A DNA stretch of 64,000 bases from Rhodovibrio salinarum DSM 9154 (GTDB lineage Bacteria; Pseudomonadota; Alphaproteobacteria; Kiloniellales; Rhodovibrionaceae): assembly GCF_000515255.1 (NCBI RefSeq), contig NZ_KI911559.1, positions 3,456,693 through 3,520,692 of the forward strand, in the 5' to 3' direction. Positions 49,220 through 57,966 of this stretch are shown piece by piece. The stretch's first letter is position 1; each line of letters begins with the position of its first letter. The notes under the pieces were generated by a model, which was not told where the DNA came from, searched no databases, and saw only the letters and a list, made by a program, of their open reading frames with translations. Position numbers and translations under genes: made by a program.

Positions 49220-51192
49220 CCCCTACGCTCCTGCTCAGCCTGATGGCCAGCAGCGTATTGGCGCTGTGCGATGCCCATGCGCAGGACGGCGGGCAATTGG
49301 AAATCGTGCCGCCCGCGTCGATCGACGCGCGGGAGTTCCGGTCGCAACGCCGGTCGGGCGAGATCACCGCCAGCGATCTGGCTGCCCTGCGCTACTACAA
49401 GCAAAGCGGCCAGGATGCGAAGTTCCAAGCCGAGGTCGAGCGCCTACAGCGGATCAAGCCGGGCTGGACGCCACCCGAAAACCTGGGCGCGGAACCATCG
49501 GGGCCGAACGTGCAGCCGCTCTGGGACCTGTACGGCGAGGGTGCGTACGCCGCCGTGCGCGCGCGCATCGCCGAGCTGCGTCAAGCCAACCCGGACTGGC
49601 AACCGCCTGCGGACATGATGCAGGCGCTGGAACGCGCCCGGCAGCGCCAGCGCCTAGTCAGCGCTTCCGACATCGGCGCGCAGGACACCGTAATCCAGAT
49701 TGCCGAGGCCAATCCCGGCCTTCTGACCTGCGAGTCGATCGACCTGATCTGGCGCACGGCGGAGGCCTATGCGGCGACCGACCAGCCCGAGCGCGCCCGC
49801 ACACGCTTTGCCAGCGCGCTGCGGGACTGCGCGGCTCCCGAGGCACGGGTCGCGACGCTCGAAAAGGCGCACGCCGCCCTGCCGCCGGAAGCCACCCGCA
49901 CCCTCCTGAGCGTCGCCAGGAACGTGGCCCAGAGACCGGAGACCGAACGCGCAATCGCCCGGATCGAAGGCTATCTCGACCAGTCGAGGCTGGCGGCCGC
50001 GGCCGACGGACAGGTCAACCTGAGCAGCGCCGAGTTGGCCCGGTACGGCGATCAGGCCAAACAGGCCAACGATCCGGAAACCGCCAGCACGCTTGGCTGG
50101 TATCACCAAAAGCGCAAACAGCACCGACAGGCCCAAACGTGGTTCGAGCGGTCCCAGGCCTGGGGCGGCGGCAGCGCGTCGGGTCTGGGGCTCGTGCTGG
50201 CGCTGCGCGACCAGGGCAAGACCGAACAGGCGGAAGAAACCGCGCGCGCCCATGCCGGCAACCGGCAGATACGCGACCTGCTGGTCGGCATCGCAACCGA
50301 CCGGCTGGCCAACGATGGCACCGTCGGCCCAGAACATCTCAAGCGCTACGCAAGCCTGGCGACAAGGTACGAGAATGCCACGCTCGCAATGGCGCTCGGC
50401 TGGGAGCACTACAACAGTCAGCGCTTCGACCAGAGTGCGGACTGGTTCGCCAGGGCGCTGACCTGGGCACCGTCGGCCAAGGCCGCGGAAGGGCGCGTGC
50501 TGGCGCTGTCCCAGGCCGGACGGCTGGAAGCGGCACGCGAAACGCTGAACGAATGGCGCGACCAATATCCTGAGATCGCGGACACGCTGGAGGTCGGGGA
50601 TCCGGCAAGCCCGCTGATGCAGGCGATGCAACGCGAGGACTACGGCGCCTGCCTGGCGGAAGCCCAGGGTATCGAAGGCACCGCCGACTATGGCGCGGCG
50701 GAAGCCGTGGCCTATGGGTGGTGTCTCGTCGGGCTCAACCGGCACGTCGAAGCGGAAATCCGGTTCGAACAGGCGCTCTCGCTCCTTGATGAGAAACAGC
50801 AGGCGGGCACCGACTGGGTCCGGCTGCGTCGCGACGCCCTGCTCGGACAGGCGACCTCGCTGATCACCCTGGGACAAGTCCAACGCGCCATGCAGGCCCT
50901 GCAGGACGCCGACCTGCCCCAGGAGCAGACGGACCGTCTGAAGGCCCAAGCGCTGGCGAAATACGCCTATATCGCGATGGAACGCCAGCGCTACGCGGAG
51001 GTCTTGCGCATTCTCGAGATCCGGCGCCGGTACGCCGCCCCGACGCGCGGGCTCAAGGTCATTCAGGGGTGGGCGAACTATAACCTTGGGAACAACGGCC
51101 GTGCCGCCCAGATCTTCTCGGACCTCAACATCCAGTTCAGCACGGAGGACACCCGCCATGCCCTGGCCGTGGTTCGCAAGTACACGCGCTAG
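49207..51192 (+). CDS. Exported TPR protein of the cellulose operon
   Basis: A 661-aa exported protein with a signal peptide (about 1-25) and multiple helical TPR-like units (for example SADWFARALTWAPSAKAAEGRVLALSQ, here shortened, at about 415-440, and EAEIRFEQALSLL near 515). It lies where bcsC usually does, but is about half the length of BcsC and ends directly after the repeats (VVRKYTR), with no outer-membrane beta-barrel domain. It resembles the TPR-only proteins reported from some alphaproteobacterial cellulose operons (sometimes called BcsK); I cannot confirm that name. Overlaps bcsN by 35 bases. Confidence 0.85.
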   Translation: MRLLTPTLLLSLMASSVLALCDAHAQDGGQLEIVPPASIDAREFRSQRRSGEITASDLAALRYYKQSGQDAKFQAEVERLQRIKPGWTPPENLGAEPSGPNVQPLWDLYGEGAYAAVRARIAELRQANPDWQPPADMMQALERARQRQRLVSASDIGAQDTVIQIAEANPGLLTCESIDLIWRTAEAYAATDQPERARTRFASALRDCAAPEARVATLEKAHAALPPEATRTLLSVARNVAQRPETERAIARIEGYLDQSRLAAAADGQVNLSSAELARYGDQAKQANDPETASTLGWYHQKRKQHRQAQTWFERSQAWGGGSASGLGLVLALRDQGKTEQAEETARAHAGNRQIRDLLVGIATDRLANDGTVGPEHLKRYASLATRYENATLAMALGWEHYNSQRFDQSADWFARALTWAPSAKAAEGRVLALSQAGRLEAARETLNEWRDQYPEIADTLEVGDPASPLMQAMQREDYGACLAEAQGIEGTADYGAAEAVAYGWCLVGLNRHVEAEIRFEQALSLLDEKQQAGTDWVRLRRDALLGQATSLITLGQVQRAMQALQDADLPQEQTDRLKAQALAKYAYIAMERQRYAEVLRILEIRRRYAAPTRGLKVIQGWANYNLGNNGRAAQIFSDLNIQFSTEDTRHALAVVRKYTR

Positions 51193-51997
51193 GCCGACCC
51201 TCGGCGGGCTGGCGGCGTGCGCGCTCCTCGGCCTGACGCTCGCCGCCTGCACGGCCCCGCAGCGCTACGAGGACCGCCGGGAAGCCGTGGCACCGCTCTG
51301 GCAGCAAGCGGCGCCGGCCGACACGGTGTTCGAGATCGTGGCGCCGAGTTCGGGCACGTCCGCAGCGCAGTCTTCCGAGCCAGCGGAGAGCGATGCCCGT
51401 CCCGAGCTCACAGCCATTCGTGGCTTCGTGCGGGTCTACGATTTCGGCGAAAGCCACCGCCTGATCCTGTCCAACAACACGAGCATTCCAGGCTCGAACG
51501 AGGTGATCGCCCACCTGCGGCCGCCGCGCCCAGGGCTCGTCTCTTCGCTCAGCCGTCCCGAGATCCGCACCCGCGTCCCCAGCATCCAACCGGACCGGGA
51601 ATGGCTCCACTCCGAGATCCAGGAGCAGTTCCCCACCGACTATACGGCAAGCGGGGTTCGAACGGCGCAGAATGCCTACGGCGACTATGCCTATGTCGTG
51701 CTCACGGGCGATGGCGACGCCACCTGCCTCCTGGCCTGGCAGCGTCTGGTCGAAGGCCAGTCGGAGGTCTTCCTGCCGCGCGGACTGTCCAGCGTGTTCA
51801 CCACCCTGCGCTATTGCGATGCCGCCCAACCGCCATCGCGAATCGCGCAAGTCTTCCAGCGGATCCAGCTGGATTTCCTCGCAGCGAGACCAGGAGGCGA
51901 CGCTGGGCGACTGCCGAGCCGCTGGGGCCAGGAAACGCCGTCCCCGCAAGGGCGCAACGGTCGCTCGAACGACCCCTACTGGCTGCCTGGCTTCTAG
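51158..51997 (+). CDS. bcsN: Cellulose biosynthesis lipoprotein BcsN
   Basis: A 279-aa lipoprotein with a lipobox ending LTLAAC at about residue 27 and the family features of BcsN, found in rhizobial and related cellulose operons: SHRLILSNNTSIPGSNEV near 100-118, VRTAQNAYGDYAYVVL near 165-180 and CLLAWQRL near 193. The likely location is the outer membrane, periplasmic face. The ATG has GGAGGA 8 bases upstream and lies inside the TPR gene's end. It is the last gene of the operon and its exact function is not known. Confidence 0.85.
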   Translation: MPWPWFASTRARPTLGGLAACALLGLTLAACTAPQRYEDRREAVAPLWQQAAPADTVFEIVAPSSGTSAAQSSEPAESDARPELTAIRGFVRVYDFGESHRLILSNNTSIPGSNEVIAHLRPPRPGLVSSLSRPEIRTRVPSIQPDREWLHSEIQEQFPTDYTASGVRTAQNAYGDYAYVVLTGDGDATCLLAWQRLVEGQSEVFLPRGLSSVFTTLRYCDAAQPPSRIAQVFQRIQLDFLAARPGGDAGRLPSRWGQETPSPQGRNGRSNDPYWLPGF

Positions 51998-52002
51998 AAT
52001 AG

Positions 52003-52043
52003 GATCGGGCGGAACCGCCGCCTCGCAGCCGCCCCGCCCGATC
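52003..52043. terminator. Inverted repeat between convergent bcsN and phytase-like genes
   Basis: GATCGGGCGG (52003-52012) and CCGCCCGATC (52034-52043) form a 10-base stem around a GC-rich 21-base loop. It follows bcsN by 5 bases and precedes the stop of the minus-strand gene by 14 bases, so it probably terminates the cellulose operon. On the plus strand it is followed by CACCGTTCTCGTCTT. Confidence 0.6.
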
Positions 52044-52057
52044 GCACCGTTCTCGTC

Positions 52058-53452
52058 TTAATCCTGCAGCGCCTGCTGCAGCAGGCCCGGCGTTTCCAGC
52101 AGGATCAACTCGTTGTGGTCCTGCGCGCCGAGCTTACGACCCATCGAGACGCCGTAATTATTGTCGTTGCCGACGATGATGTGCCGATCGTCGACCATGT
52201 GGACGTCCTCGATCGTCACCAGCGGGAAGGTGAAGCGATCGCCCTCGCCGCCCAGGACGGCCTTATCGTTCGGGTCCTGGATGTTCATCAGATCAATGTA
52301 CCCCAGCTTCTTGACGAACCCGCCGTCCTCAACGCCTTCGAAGCTGATCGTATAGACACGTTTGAACTGCGCGGGCTTGTTGAAGCAATCGGCGGTCGGT
52401 GCCCCCTCGCACGCCTGGGCTGGCACGCCTTCCCCCCAATCGCGCTCGATCACCAACGCGCTATTGTCGTCGATCATGTTGAAGTCGCCGATCGACAGGC
52501 CGTCCTGCTCAAGCTGATACTTGAAGCTGCGGCCGGTGAACGCGCCCTCGGAAACGTCAAACTCGACGATCCGCAGGTAATGCCCCTCTTCCGAGGACTC
52601 GTAGCCGCCATCGCGGTACAGCGGGCCTTCGAACATCGGATACAGCGTCTCGCCGTCCGGGCTGGCCGCCATGCCCTCCAGACCGCGACTGCGGCGCACC
52701 GAGAAGTCGACGGAACCGTCCGGCTCGGTCGGCAGCTTGAGCGCGAAGTGATCGGGCGAACGCACGATCTCGCCACCGACCCGCACTTGGTGGAAGTCCG
52801 TGATGACGCCCTCGGGCGTGGTGGCGAACAGGTAGGGACCGAACTCGTCGCCGAACCAGAAGCGGGTTTCGCCGTCCGCGTTCTCGACGATCTGGAAGCT
52901 TTCCGGATCGAAGTCGGCACCGGTTAGGTAGCGCGTTCCGGTGTTTTCGTTGGTGAGCTGGAAGGGCACGACCTTGTTCGGGTCTTTGAGGTAGATCGCC
53001 TCCTCCAGCTCGACCTCGCCACGATCCCAGTCCGGGGCGACCTTGTGGACCATCAGCATAGCGTCCGGTGAGTTTGCCTTGTTGCCGAAACCGTTGTCCG
53101 CCATGACGTAATAGGCGCCGTCGCCGGCCGGCTTGATGCCGGAAAACCCCTGGACCGGCTGACCCGCGTGCGGCCGGTCGGCATCGGTCAGGCGCGGTGC
53201 ACCGTTGGCCGACATGAACGAGCTCGTCTCGATGCTCCCCAACTGCTCGGTGCGGAGGTTGTCCGGGCCCGCGAACTTCGCCGCGACGCCGAGCGCATCC
53301 GGCGCATCGTCCGGGATCGGCACGAAGGTATCGGCCTGCAGATAGGCATGACCGGCCAGCGTTGCCTCATGCGCCTGCTGCGCGGACGCGGGCATCGCGC
53401 TGCACACACCGGCGGCCAACATTATATTCATGAAGAGAAACGTACGCTTCAT
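52058..53452 (-). CDS. Exported phytase-esterase-like protein (long form)
   Basis: A 464-aa secreted protein of the 'esterase-like activity of phytase' family. Signal peptide about 1-24 (cleavage near ASA-QQ). The domain shows the family pattern GFSGIKPAGDGAYYVMADNGFGNKANS (near 100; shortened elsewhere), WFGDEFGPYLF near 200, RSRGLEGMAASPDGETLYP near 250 and FNMIDDNSALVIERD near 330. Asp- and Glu-rich loops fit a calcium-bound propeller. A Pho-box-like sequence lies about 100 bases upstream, which would suit phosphate scavenging. A frame to 53551 exists but 53452 starts the signal peptide and has AGGGAT upstream. Confidence 0.88.
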   Translation of the reverse strand: MKRTFLFMNIMLAAGVCSAMPASAQQAHEATLAGHAYLQADTFVPIPDDAPDALGVAAKFAGPDNLRTEQLGSIETSSFMSANGAPRLTDADRPHAGQPVQGFSGIKPAGDGAYYVMADNGFGNKANSPDAMLMVHKVAPDWDRGEVELEEAIYLKDPNKVVPFQLTNENTGTRYLTGADFDPESFQIVENADGETRFWFGDEFGPYLFATTPEGVITDFHQVRVGGEIVRSPDHFALKLPTEPDGSVDFSVRRSRGLEGMAASPDGETLYPMFEGPLYRDGGYESSEEGHYLRIVEFDVSEGAFTGRSFKYQLEQDGLSIGDFNMIDDNSALVIERDWGEGVPAQACEGAPTADCFNKPAQFKRVYTISFEGVEDGGFVKKLGYIDLMNIQDPNDKAVLGGEGDRFTFPLVTIEDVHMVDDRHIIVGNDNNYGVSMGRKLGAQDHNELILLETPGLLQQALQD

Positions 53453-53849
53453 ACGAATGATCCCTGTCCTTTGTAACGGGTGAATGCCGCTCGCACACAC
53501 GGCGTGGGTAGGGATGCAATCGAAGCGATGAAAAGCTTTTTGCGGGCACATGAAAGTTTACTGACAGCGTTTACTCCTCCAGTGAATTGATATTATTTTG
53601 ACTGTGATAATAGCGGCTGAACGCCTTGAGTATCCCCCGACTCATGAAAACCGTTTGGAGCTGCACAGGCCTGCTTTCACAAAAGTGCAAGCCGAGCTTA
53701 ATCACCCTGTCATCGTTGCGATGTTGGACCCAGGAGCGCGCATTGGGGGGCGCGTCGCGGCCCCCGACGCGACCCTGCCGCCGACCGTTTTGGCGCCTCT
53801 GCACACCCTGGCGGCGGCCTGACGGAGCCCAACCAACGAGGGGAGACTT
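53453..53849. other. Divergent intergenic region between the phytase-like gene and phnD
   Basis: About 400 bases with the promoters of both genes. It has an AT-rich part at 53570-53620 and a Pho-box-like sequence at 53550-53567. Plus-strand frames at about 53598-53859 have no ribosome site and no recognisable sequence, so I do not call a gene. Confidence 0.5.
53550..53567 (-). promoter_or_regulatory. Pho-box-like site
   Basis: The minus strand reads CTGTCAG TAAA CTTTCAT, two direct repeats with the 11-base period of the PhoB-binding Pho box (consensus about CTGTCAT AAAT CTGTCAC). The first half matches in six of seven positions, the second in five. It lies about 98 bases upstream of the phytase-like start and 283 bases before phnD. 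Confidence 0.45.
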
Positions 53850-54857
53850 ATGTCTGTGAACATCACCAAGCTGGCGAAGGCGTGCGTCGCCACCGCCGCG
53901 CTGATCGCGGGTGTCGGCGCGACGGCACAGAGCGCCAACGCGCAGATGACCGATTGCGACTACCGCGGCAAGCTGGCCGAGCGCTACTGCGATATGAACC
54001 GCGACATGGTCGCGGACCTGCCGCTGGACGAGAGCGAATGGACCGATCCGGACACGCTGATCTTCTCCTACGTGCCGGTCGAGGACCCGGCGATCTACAA
54101 GGAGACCTTCCAGCCGCTGATGGAGCATCTGGAGGAGGTCACCGGCAAGGACATCCGCTTCTTCTCCGCGCAGTCCTATGCCGCGCAGATCGAGGCGCTG
54201 CGTTCGGGCCGTCTGCACGTTGCCGGCCTGTCCACCGGCTCGACGCCGTTCGGCGTCAACATCGCTGGCTTCAACCCGTTCGCCATCATGGGCACGGATG
54301 AAGGCGAGTACGGCTACAAAATGCAGGTCATCACGCCGGCCGACAGCGACATCGAGAGCATCCAGGACCTGAATGGCAAGACGGTCGCGCACACCGAGCA
54401 GGCCTCGAACTCCGGCAACCAGGCGCCGCGCGCACTGCTGGAAAGCCAGTTCGGCATCGTCCCGGGCGAGGACTACGAGGTCACCTACTCCGGCGGCCAC
54501 GACCGCAGCATCCTCGGCGTCGCCAATGGCGACTATGCCGCGGCGCCCATCGCGTCCTCCGTCCTGGACCGCATGGCCGAGCGCGGCGCGGTCGACCTGG
54601 ACGACATCCGTATCATCCACGAGAGCCAGTCCTTCCCGACCACCAGCTTTGGCCATGCGCACAACCTGCATCCGCGCCTGGCCCTGCTGATCCAGAAGGC
54701 GTTCTATACCTTCGAGTTCGAGGGCACGTCGCTCGGCAAGGAGTTCTCCGACGTCGATGGCTTCCTGCCGATCACCTACAAGAACAACTGGCAGGTGATC
54801 CGCACCATTCAGGAGCAAAACGAGGTCGAGTACACGACTGACAACATCAGCGGGTAA
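53850..54857 (+). CDS. phnD: Phosphonate ABC transporter, substrate-binding protein
   Basis: A 335-aa periplasmic binding protein for phosphonates or related phosphorus oxyanions. Signal peptide about 1-31 (cleavage near ANA-QM), then the PhnD-family fold: FSYVPVEDPAIYKETFQPLMEHL near 70-90 (shortened), SAQSYAAQIEALRSGRLHVAGLST near 100-125, and the phosphate-binding loop EQASNSGNQAPRALL near 190 with Ser residues. PhnD proteins also include phosphite and phosphate binders, so the ligand is not fixed. GAGGGGAG precedes the ATG. It heads phnDCE1E2; a hairpin separates it from phnC. Confidence 0.92.
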   Translation: MSVNITKLAKACVATAALIAGVGATAQSANAQMTDCDYRGKLAERYCDMNRDMVADLPLDESEWTDPDTLIFSYVPVEDPAIYKETFQPLMEHLEEVTGKDIRFFSAQSYAAQIEALRSGRLHVAGLSTGSTPFGVNIAGFNPFAIMGTDEGEYGYKMQVITPADSDIESIQDLNGKTVAHTEQASNSGNQAPRALLESQFGIVPGEDYEVTYSGGHDRSILGVANGDYAAAPIASSVLDRMAERGAVDLDDIRIIHESQSFPTTSFGHAHNLHPRLALLIQKAFYTFEFEGTSLGKEFSDVDGFLPITYKNNWQVIRTIQEQNEVEYTTDNISG

Positions 54858-54899
54858 TATTCCGCGCGTACGCGCTCAAACGCGTACACTCAATCGACA

Positions 54900-54949
54900 G
54901 CCCGGTTCCGGCAGTTGGCATAGGCCACCCGCCGGGACCGGGCCCTTTT
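54900..54949 (+). terminator. Hairpin plus T-run between phnD and phnC (attenuator candidate)
   Basis: GCCCGGTTCCGGC (54900-54912) and GCCGGGACCGGGC (54931-54943) pair with one G-T/mismatch and are followed by CCTTTTCC. A smaller hairpin GTACGCG/CGCGTAC (54868-54887) lies just before. It has the look of a partial intrinsic terminator that would keep phnD expression above that of the membrane genes. Confidence 0.55.
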
Positions 54950-54974
54950 CCTGCTTAGATCTTCCGCGGTATCC

Positions 54975-55847
54975 ATGCTTCAGGTCGATAATCTCACCAA
55001 GACCTACCCCACCGGCCAGAAGGCGCTCGACGCCTGCTCGCTGAAAGTCGAGAAGAGTCAGGTGGTGGCGGTGATCGGGCCGTCCGGCGCCGGCAAATCC
55101 AGTTTCATTCGCTGCATCAACCGCCTTGTCGAACCGAGCGAAGGCCAGATCTGGCTCGACGGCACCGAGGTGACGGCGCTGAACAGCGACCAGATGGCCA
55201 AGATGCGCCGGCACATGGGCATGATTTTCCAGGAGTACAATCTGGTTGAGCGGCTGACGGTGATGGAGAACGTCCTGTCCGGCCGGCTCGGCTTCGTCTC
55301 CTTCTGGCAAGCGTTCTTCCGCAAGTTCCCGCAGGCCGATATCGACCGCGCCTTCGAACTGTTGGAGCGCGTCGGGCTGGCGGGCTACGAGAACAACCGC
55401 GCCGACGCTCTGTCCGGGGGCCAGCGCCAGCGCGTCGGCATCGCGCGCGCGCTGATCCAGGAGCCCAAGATCCTGCTGGTCGACGAGCCAACCTCCTCGC
55501 TCGACCCCAAGACCGCGCGCACCATCCTCGCCCTGATCGCCGACCTGGCGCGCGAACGCGGGCTGCCGGCCCTGATCAACATCCATGACGTCGGCCTGGC
55601 GCTGATGTTCGCCGAGCGGGTGGTCGGCCTGTCGCAGGGCAAAATCGTTTTCGATGGCGGGCCCGAGCAGGTCGACGAGCACATCCTGACCCGCATCTTC
55701 GGCGAGGCCGACTGGCGCCAGACGATCCGCCACGCCGCCGAGGACGCCGAAGCGCTGGAGGCCAGCCGCACGGCCGAAACCGACGGCGCAGCGGACGACG
55801 ACCCACAGACCGCGCCCCCCGCCAGCCAGCACGGAGCGGCCGGATGA
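54975..55847 (+). CDS. phnC: Phosphonate ABC transporter, ATP-binding protein
   Basis: A 290-aa ABC ATPase energising the PhnDCE importer. Walker A GPSGAGKS at 35-42, signature [14 protein letters not shown] near 147-160, Walker [14 protein letters not shown] near 167-179 and His in [11 protein letters not shown] near 202. The C-terminus has an extra Ala/Glu/Thr-rich tail of about 30 residues (from near 260) not needed for function. The start is ATG without a strong ribosome site. Overlaps phnE1 by 4 bases. Confidence 0.94.
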   Translation: MLQVDNLTKTYPTGQKALDACSLKVEKSQVVAVIGPSGAGKSSFIRCINRLVEPSEGQIWLDGTEVTALNSDQMAKMRRHMGMIFQEYNLVERLTVMENVLSGRLGFVSFWQAFFRKFPQADIDRAFELLERVGLAGYENNRADALSGGQRQRVGIARALIQEPKILLVDEPTSSLDPKTARTILALIADLARERGLPALINIHDVGLALMFAERVVGLSQGKIVFDGGPEQVDEHILTRIFGEADWRQTIRHAAEDAEALEASRTAETDGAADDDPQTAPPASQHGAAG

Positions 55848-56671
55848 GCGCGCCCGGCGACACCGCCCAACCGGCGCGCGGCACGGCCGGGCGCACCTGG
55901 CGCAAGCCACCGATGATCCGCAGCCCGTGGCTGCGCTGGGGACTTGTCGTTCTGCTGGGCGCCTACCTCGTCTACGCCATCGACGATGTGAACTTCGACC
56001 TGGACCGCTTCATCGCCGGCATTCCGAAGGCGATCGACATGGCGCAGGCGATGGTGCCGCCGGACTTTTCCCGCTGGCAATTACTGCTGGACGGCATCCT
56101 GGAAAGCCTGCAGATGGCGATCTTCTCAACGGCCATCGGCGTGGTGCTGTCGGTCCCGATCGCCGTCTGCGCGGCCCGCAACATGGTGCCTCGGCCGGTT
56201 TATCTGGCCGCACGCGGCTACCTTGGCATCGTCCGCACGCTGCCGGAGGTGCTGATCGCGATCTTCCTGGTGAAGGCGTTCGGCTTCGGCGCGTTCGCCG
56301 GCATGCTGACGCTCACGATCGCCTCCACCGGGTTCGTCGGCAAGCTGCTGGCCGAAGACATCGAGGACATCGACCCGCGCCAGGTCGAAGCGATCCGGGC
56401 CACCGGCGGAAGCTGGCTGAAGGTGCTGCTGTACGGCGTGCAGCCGCAAACGCTGCCGCGCTACATCGGCCTGTGCATCTACCGCCTGGACATCAACCTG
56501 CGGGAATCGACGATCCTGGGCATCGTCGGCGCGGGCGGCATCGGGGCGACGCTGTACAACTCCTTCGGCCGTTACGAGTACGACTTCTCGTTCGCCATTC
56601 TGCTGTCGATCATCGCCATCGTGCTGGTCGCGGAATGGGCGAGCGGCGTCATCCGGGCGCGTATCACATGA
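55844..56671 (+). CDS. phnE: Phosphonate ABC transporter, permease PhnE (first)
   Basis: A 275-aa inner-membrane permease with about six TM segments after a basic N-terminus. The conserved permease loop for the ATPase ([22 protein letters not shown] near 185-205) and [20 protein letters not shown] near 225-245 are typical of PhnE. It overlaps phnC by ATGA and the second permease by the same kind of overlap; the two permeases probably form a heterodimer. Confidence 0.93.
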   Translation: MSAPGDTAQPARGTAGRTWRKPPMIRSPWLRWGLVVLLGAYLVYAIDDVNFDLDRFIAGIPKAIDMAQAMVPPDFSRWQLLLDGILESLQMAIFSTAIGVVLSVPIAVCAARNMVPRPVYLAARGYLGIVRTLPEVLIAIFLVKAFGFGAFAGMLTLTIASTGFVGKLLAEDIEDIDPRQVEAIRATGGSWLKVLLYGVQPQTLPRYIGLCIYRLDINLRESTILGIVGAGGIGATLYNSFGRYEYDFSFAILLSIIAIVLVAEWASGVIRARIT

Positions 56672-57498
56672 CCGGCGATCCGATGATGACCGACGGCATC
56701 TACACCCCGGCTGGCCGACGCGTTTGGCGTCGGCGCAGCCGGCAGGAAACGCTGCGCCGCTTCGCCTTGCAGCTCATCGGCCTGATGGTCGTGCTATGGG
56801 CGGTCTGGGGGCTGGACGTGCACTGGCCGTTCGTGCTCGACGCCCCGGAACAGGTGGTCGACCTCGCCGGACGGATGCTGCCGCCGGCCTGGTCGTTCAC
56901 CGGCGAGATCATCGCGCCGATGGTCGAGACCATCAACATCGCGACGCTGGGCACGATCCTGGCGTGCCTGCTGTCGATCCCGGTGGCACTGATGGCCGCG
57001 CAGAACACCACCCTGAACCGGACCACCCTGTGGATCGCCCGGGTGATCGTGGTGACCTCGCGCTCGATCAACGAACTGGTCTGGGCGATCATCTTCGCCG
57101 CGATTTTCGGGCCGGGCCCATTGGCCGGCGTGGTCGCGATCGGCATCCGTTCGATCGGCTTCACCGCCAAGCTGATCGCCGAGGGGATCGAGGAGATCGA
57201 CCGCGGTCAGGTGGAGGCGATCGAGGCGACCGGCGCCAACCGTGCCAAGGTGCTGGCCTACGGCATCCTGCCGCAGATCATGCCCACCATCGTCGGCGTC
57301 GTGACCTTCCGCTGGGACATCAACATCCGCCAATCCAGCGTGATCGGGCTGGTCGGCGCCGGCGGCATCGGGATCACGCTGAACAGCGCGATGAACCTGT
57401 TCAACTGGCCCCAGGTCACGATCATCCTGATCGCCATCTTCATCGTCGTGATGGCGAGCGAGTGGGTCTCCGACTTCCTGCGCAAACAGTTCACGTGA
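56668..57498 (+). CDS. phnE2: Phosphonate ABC transporter, permease PhnE (second)
   Basis: A 276-aa PhnE paralogue with about six TM segments, EAIEATGANRAKVLAYGILPQI near 190-210 and QSSVIGLVGAGGIGITLNSAM near 225-245. It begins with ATG overlapping the preceding stop (ATGA); an internal ATG 15 bases later is also possible. Two unequal PhnE permeases in one operon are common in alphaproteobacteria. A strong terminator follows 5 bases after the stop. Confidence 0.93.
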   Translation: MTGDPMMTDGIYTPAGRRVWRRRSRQETLRRFALQLIGLMVVLWAVWGLDVHWPFVLDAPEQVVDLAGRMLPPAWSFTGEIIAPMVETINIATLGTILACLLSIPVALMAAQNTTLNRTTLWIARVIVVTSRSINELVWAIIFAAIFGPGPLAGVVAIGIRSIGFTAKLIAEGIEEIDRGQVEAIEATGANRAKVLAYGILPQIMPTIVGVVTFRWDINIRQSSVIGLVGAGGIGITLNSAMNLFNWPQVTIILIAIFIVVMASEWVSDFLRKQFT

Positions 57499-57502
57499 GG
57501 TT

Positions 57503-57541
57503 CACCAGGGCGCCGGCATCCGATCCGCCGGCGCCCTGGTG
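57503..57541 (+). terminator. Strong terminator-type hairpin after phnE2
   Basis: CACCAGGGCGCCGGC and GCCGGCGCCCTGGTG form a perfect 15-base stem with a 9-base loop, 5 bases after the phnE2 stop. The T-run is weak (GCGTGTTAAA). It separates the phn operon from the ars operon. Confidence 0.75.
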
Positions 57542-57565
57542 GCGTGTTAAAGGCATTGCGGTCGG

Positions 57566-57584
57566 GATGATATTTTGATATTTC
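57566..57584 (+). promoter_or_regulatory. Candidate ArsR operator
   Basis: The AT-rich GATGATATTTTGATATTTC sequence, with a tandem GATATTT repeat, lies 7 bases before arsR. ArsR-family operators are AT-rich with ATCA/TGAT elements near the promoter, so this is the obvious candidate for autoregulation. Confidence 0.4.
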
Positions 57585-57591
57585 TGGAAAC

Positions 57592-57936
57592 ATGGAAACA
57601 CAAACTGCGACCACAGCCTTCGCAGCGCTCGCGCAGCCGACGCGGCTCGGCATCTTCCGCCTGCTGATCCGCTGCGCGCCCGATGGCTGCTACGCCGGCG
57701 ACATCGCCGCCCGGCTGGACGTGCCGCCGGCGACACTGTCGTTCCACCTGAAGCAGTTGGAGCAGGCCGGATTGGTCCGCAGCCGGCGGGAGAGCCGGCA
57801 CATCGTCTATGCCGCCGACATCGCCGGCACGCGCGCGCTGCTCCGGTTCCTGACCGAGGACTGCTGCGGCGGCCGGCCAGAGATCTGTTCGGACCTGAAG
57901 ACTGACCAGGACTGCGAAGTTCACCAGCAACGCTAG
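57592..57936 (+). CDS. arsR: Arsenic-responsive ArsR repressor
   Basis: A 114-aa winged-helix repressor of the ArsR/SmtB family. The recognition helix is in PPATLSFHLKQLEQAGLV (about 45-62). The ArsR-type CVCDL motif on the DNA-binding helix is absent; instead there are C-terminal cysteines C91, C92 and C99 in EDCCGGRPEIC, resembling the class of ArsR whose As(III) site is built from C-terminal Cys. Further Cys are at 28, 33 and 108. First gene of the ars operon, with an AT-rich candidate operator before it. Confidence 0.92.
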   Translation: METQTATTAFAALAQPTRLGIFRLLIRCAPDGCYAGDIAARLDVPPATLSFHLKQLEQAGLVRSRRESRHIVYAADIAGTRALLRFLTEDCCGGRPEICSDLKTDQDCEVHQQR

Positions 57937-57966
57937 ACAACCATCGTGTCAGACCGGAGCCCCGCC

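Noticed and set aside
53707-53713. Second Pho half-site (CTGTCAT) upstream of phnD
   Set aside because: The half-site is perfect, but no second half lies 11 bases away in either direction.
53598-53859. Two short plus-strand frames between the phytase-like gene and phnD
   Set aside because: No ribosome sites, overlapping each other in different phases, no recognisable sequence; more likely a promoter/leader region.
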